7,771 bases of DNA. It comes from SIG710 sp045605745. Lineage in GTDB: Bacteria; Bacillota; Clostridia; Oscillospirales; CAG-272. Shown piece by piece: positions 6,527 through 7,771 of this stretch (the first letter of the stretch is position 1; each line of letters begins with the position of its first letter). Under the pieces are notes generated by a model that was not told the origin of the DNA, made no database searches, and saw only the letters and a program-made list of their open reading frames with translations. The stretch is taken from NCBI GenBank assembly GCA_045605745.1, contig JAZUQN010000018.1:1-7771 (forward strand), written 5' to 3'. The position numbers and the translations under genes were made by a program.

Positions 6527-7315
6527 TCAAGCAAGCTGATCTCTTAAAAAAGCGAATATCTTTTTTTCCTCTCTTGATATTTTAACCTGAGAAAGTCCCA
6601 AAGCTTCTGCGGTTTGCTGTTGGGTATAATTTCTAAAATATCTGAGCAAAACAATTTTTCTCCAAAGAGGCTGTAATTTTGATATTGCCTGGGATAATGC
6701 AAGGTTTTCACAAATTTTTTCCATTTCCGTTGTGCTATCATCATCTGCGATTGTCCCCTCAAGCGTCATGCCGTCCTCGCCAAAAACGAAATCTGAAAGG
6801 GAAGTGACAGGAGATATTGAATCAAGAGCAACAGCTGCCTCGGAGGCGCTTACACTGCATATTTGCGCAAGTTCATTTATGTGTGGCTCGCGTCCCTCGT
6901 TTGACATAATTTCATTTTTAGCTCTTAAAAGCTGTATGCCAAGCTTTTTATAGCTTCTGCTCACTTTGATTATACCATCATCTCTTAGATATCTGCGAAG
7001 CTCACCAATAATAAGGGGGACGGCATAGGTTGAAAAAACAGTACCCCTCTCAAGATCAAAGCTTCTGATTGCCTTTAACATACCTATAGTTCCGATCTGA
7101 ATAAGATCCTCAAATTCAATACCACGATCACGAAATTTATATGCTATGCTTCTGACAAGACCCATATTTGAAACTATCAACTCTTCAGTTGCTTTTTCAT
7201 TACCGCTTTGAGCGAGCGACAGAAGTTCTTTATTTTTTGAGTAACCCTTGTTATCAAGCTCGTTTGCGTTTTTACTCAAAGTTCCCACCTCCAAAGAAAG
7301 GATATCGGAACTCAT
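6527..7315 (-). CDS. sigF: RNA polymerase sporulation sigma factor SigF
   Basis: This is a 262-residue sigma-70 family protein. Region 2 spans about 50-115, with FEDLIQIGTIGMLKAIRSFD (68-87) and VFSTYAVPLIIGELRRYLRD (93-112), the signature of sporulation sigma factors. Region 3 spans about 118-180 and region 4 about 206-256, with the helix-turn-helix at TQQQTAEALGLSQVKISREE (231-250). Sigma F directs the first forespore-specific transcription after the asymmetric septum forms. The assignment as SigF rather than the very similar SigG rests on spoIIAB directly upstream. ATG 7315 overlaps the spoIIAB stop (ATGA), so translation is coupled and the two products are made together; an upstream in-frame TTG (7336) is not needed. 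No clear terminator follows, and the helicase promoter begins 15 bases after the stop. Confidence 0.95.
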   Translation of the reverse strand: MSSDILSLEVGTLSKNANELDNKGYSKNKELLSLAQSGNEKATEELIVSNMGLVRSIAYKFRDRGIEFEDLIQIGTIGMLKAIRSFDLERGTVFSTYAVPLIIGELRRYLRDDGIIKVSRSYKKLGIQLLRAKNEIMSNEGREPHINELAQICSVSASEAAVALDSISPVTSLSDFVFGEDGMTLEGTIADDDSTTEMEKICENLALSQAISKLQPLWRKIVLLRYFRNYTQQQTAEALGLSQVKISREEKKIFAFLRDQLA

Positions 7316-7767
7316 TCTGCCTTTTTCCTCTCGCAAAGCTGTTTAAACATTACAACGCTCGTCCCCCTCTGCGGCTTTGATCGAACTGTCATTTTGTCGG
7401 TGAAGCTTTCCATAACAGTAAAGCCCATACCGCTTCTTTCACTTTCTGGAGAGGTTGTAAATAAAGGAGTTCTTGCCATATCAATATCATCGATACCTCT
7501 GCCTTTGTCCTTTATTTCTATGCGAATAAGCCTGTTTTCACGAATTTGAACCGATATGTATATATCCCCTATCTCATCAGGATAGCCATGAACGATAGAA
7601 TTTGTCACAGCTTCGGAAACTGCACATTTTATATCTTGAAGCTCGGTTGCTGTTGGGTCTGCCTGCGCTGAGAAGGCTGCTACAACAGCTCTTGCGGCTG
7701 ATTCGTTTATAGAGAGCGAAGGAAAAGTTATTTTTATTGAATTTATAATTTTTTTGCTTGTTTTCAT
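7312..7767 (-). CDS. spoIIAB: Anti-sigma F factor / serine kinase SpoIIAB
   Basis: This 151-residue protein has the GHKL (Bergerat) ATP-binding fold: N-box EAVTNSIVHGY (52-62), G1 box DKGRGIDD (87-94), ATP lid ARTPLFTTSPESERSGMGF (98-116), and a C-terminal GTSVVMFK. The lid segment is nearly identical to Bacillus SpoIIAB. SpoIIAB binds and inhibits sigma F, and phosphorylates SpoIIAA; unphosphorylated SpoIIAA frees sigma F in the forespore. ATG 7767 lies four bases from the window end, so its ribosome site is out of view. The frame stays open to the edge, so an earlier start is possible, though about seven residues beyond the Bacillus N-terminus are already present. sigF follows with a 4-base overlap. 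spoIIAA is expected just outside the window. Confidence 0.95.
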   Translation of the reverse strand: MKTSKKIINSIKITFPSLSINESAARAVVAAFSAQADPTATELQDIKCAVSEAVTNSIVHGYPDEIGDIYISVQIRENRLIRIEIKDKGRGIDDIDMARTPLFTTSPESERSGMGFTVMESFTDKMTVRSKPQRGTSVVMFKQLCERKKAE

Positions 7768-7771
7768 ACAT

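Noticed and set aside
6526..6540. Small ATCA/TGAT hairpin followed by a T run at the end of sigF
   Set aside because: Only a four-base stem, or a six-base stem with a bulge and a two-base loop, can form; too weak to call a terminator.
7316..7336. Longer SigF form starting at TTG 7336
   Set aside because: ATG 7315 makes the usual ATGA overlap with the spoIIAB stop and gives a length close to known SigF; the TTG adds only seven residues of low-complexity coding from spoIIAB overlap.
1..7771. CRISPR arrays, insertion sequences, tRNA or rRNA genes, riboswitches
   Set aside because: I looked for regular direct repeats, transposase-like proteins, terminal inverted repeats and conserved RNA cores and saw none; the gene spacing leaves little room for them.

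Overview
The window is AT-rich, densely packed DNA from an endospore-forming member of the Firmicutes, most likely a Clostridia (Oscillospiraceae/Lachnospiraceae-like) species. The evidence is the pairing of the yabO(rqcP)-yabP-yabQ-divIC cluster with spoIIAB-sigF, the strong AGGAGG-type ribosome binding sites, and the sequence character of the proteins. Species cannot be decided from the sequence alone. Nothing in the window looks like a mobile element, CRISPR array, tRNA or rRNA, and no gap between genes exceeds about 120 bases.

Left part, + strand (1-1566): the end of an S4-domain ribosome quality-control factor (RqcP/YabO) is followed by an intergenic region holding a candidate promoter and a hairpin. 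Then come three tightly overlapping genes: sporulation protein YabP, membrane sporulation protein YabQ, and the division protein DivIC (FtsB/DivIC family). A GC-rich hairpin closes this unit. The order matches the known Bacillus yabO-yabP-yabQ-divIC neighbourhood.

Middle, + strand (1651-4205): a membrane-anchored serine hydrolase of the penicillin-binding/class A beta-lactamase fold lies 29 bases upstream of a complete MATE-family multidrug/cation antiporter. The two probably form one transcript. It ends at a strong hairpin that also serves the gene converging from the right.

Right part, - strand (4205-7771): reading leftwards from the window end, spoIIAB (anti-sigma F kinase) overlaps sigF by an ATGA junction. 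These are the last two genes of the classical spoIIA operon, and spoIIAA would lie just beyond the window edge. After a 78-base gap with a near-perfect housekeeping promoter comes a large Lhr-like superfamily 2 helicase, which appears to be an independent unit.

Together, the window places an early forespore switch (SpoIIAB holding sigma F inactive) within 5 kb of genes that in Bacillus are mother-cell sporulation genes (yabP, yabQ) and of a septum gene (divIC). The hydrolase, transporter and helicase sit between the two sporulation blocks. I found no clearly new system. The points most worth checking are the promoter/hairpin arrangement before yabP, the hydrolase with an altered KTG motif, and the synteny of the two sporulation blocks.
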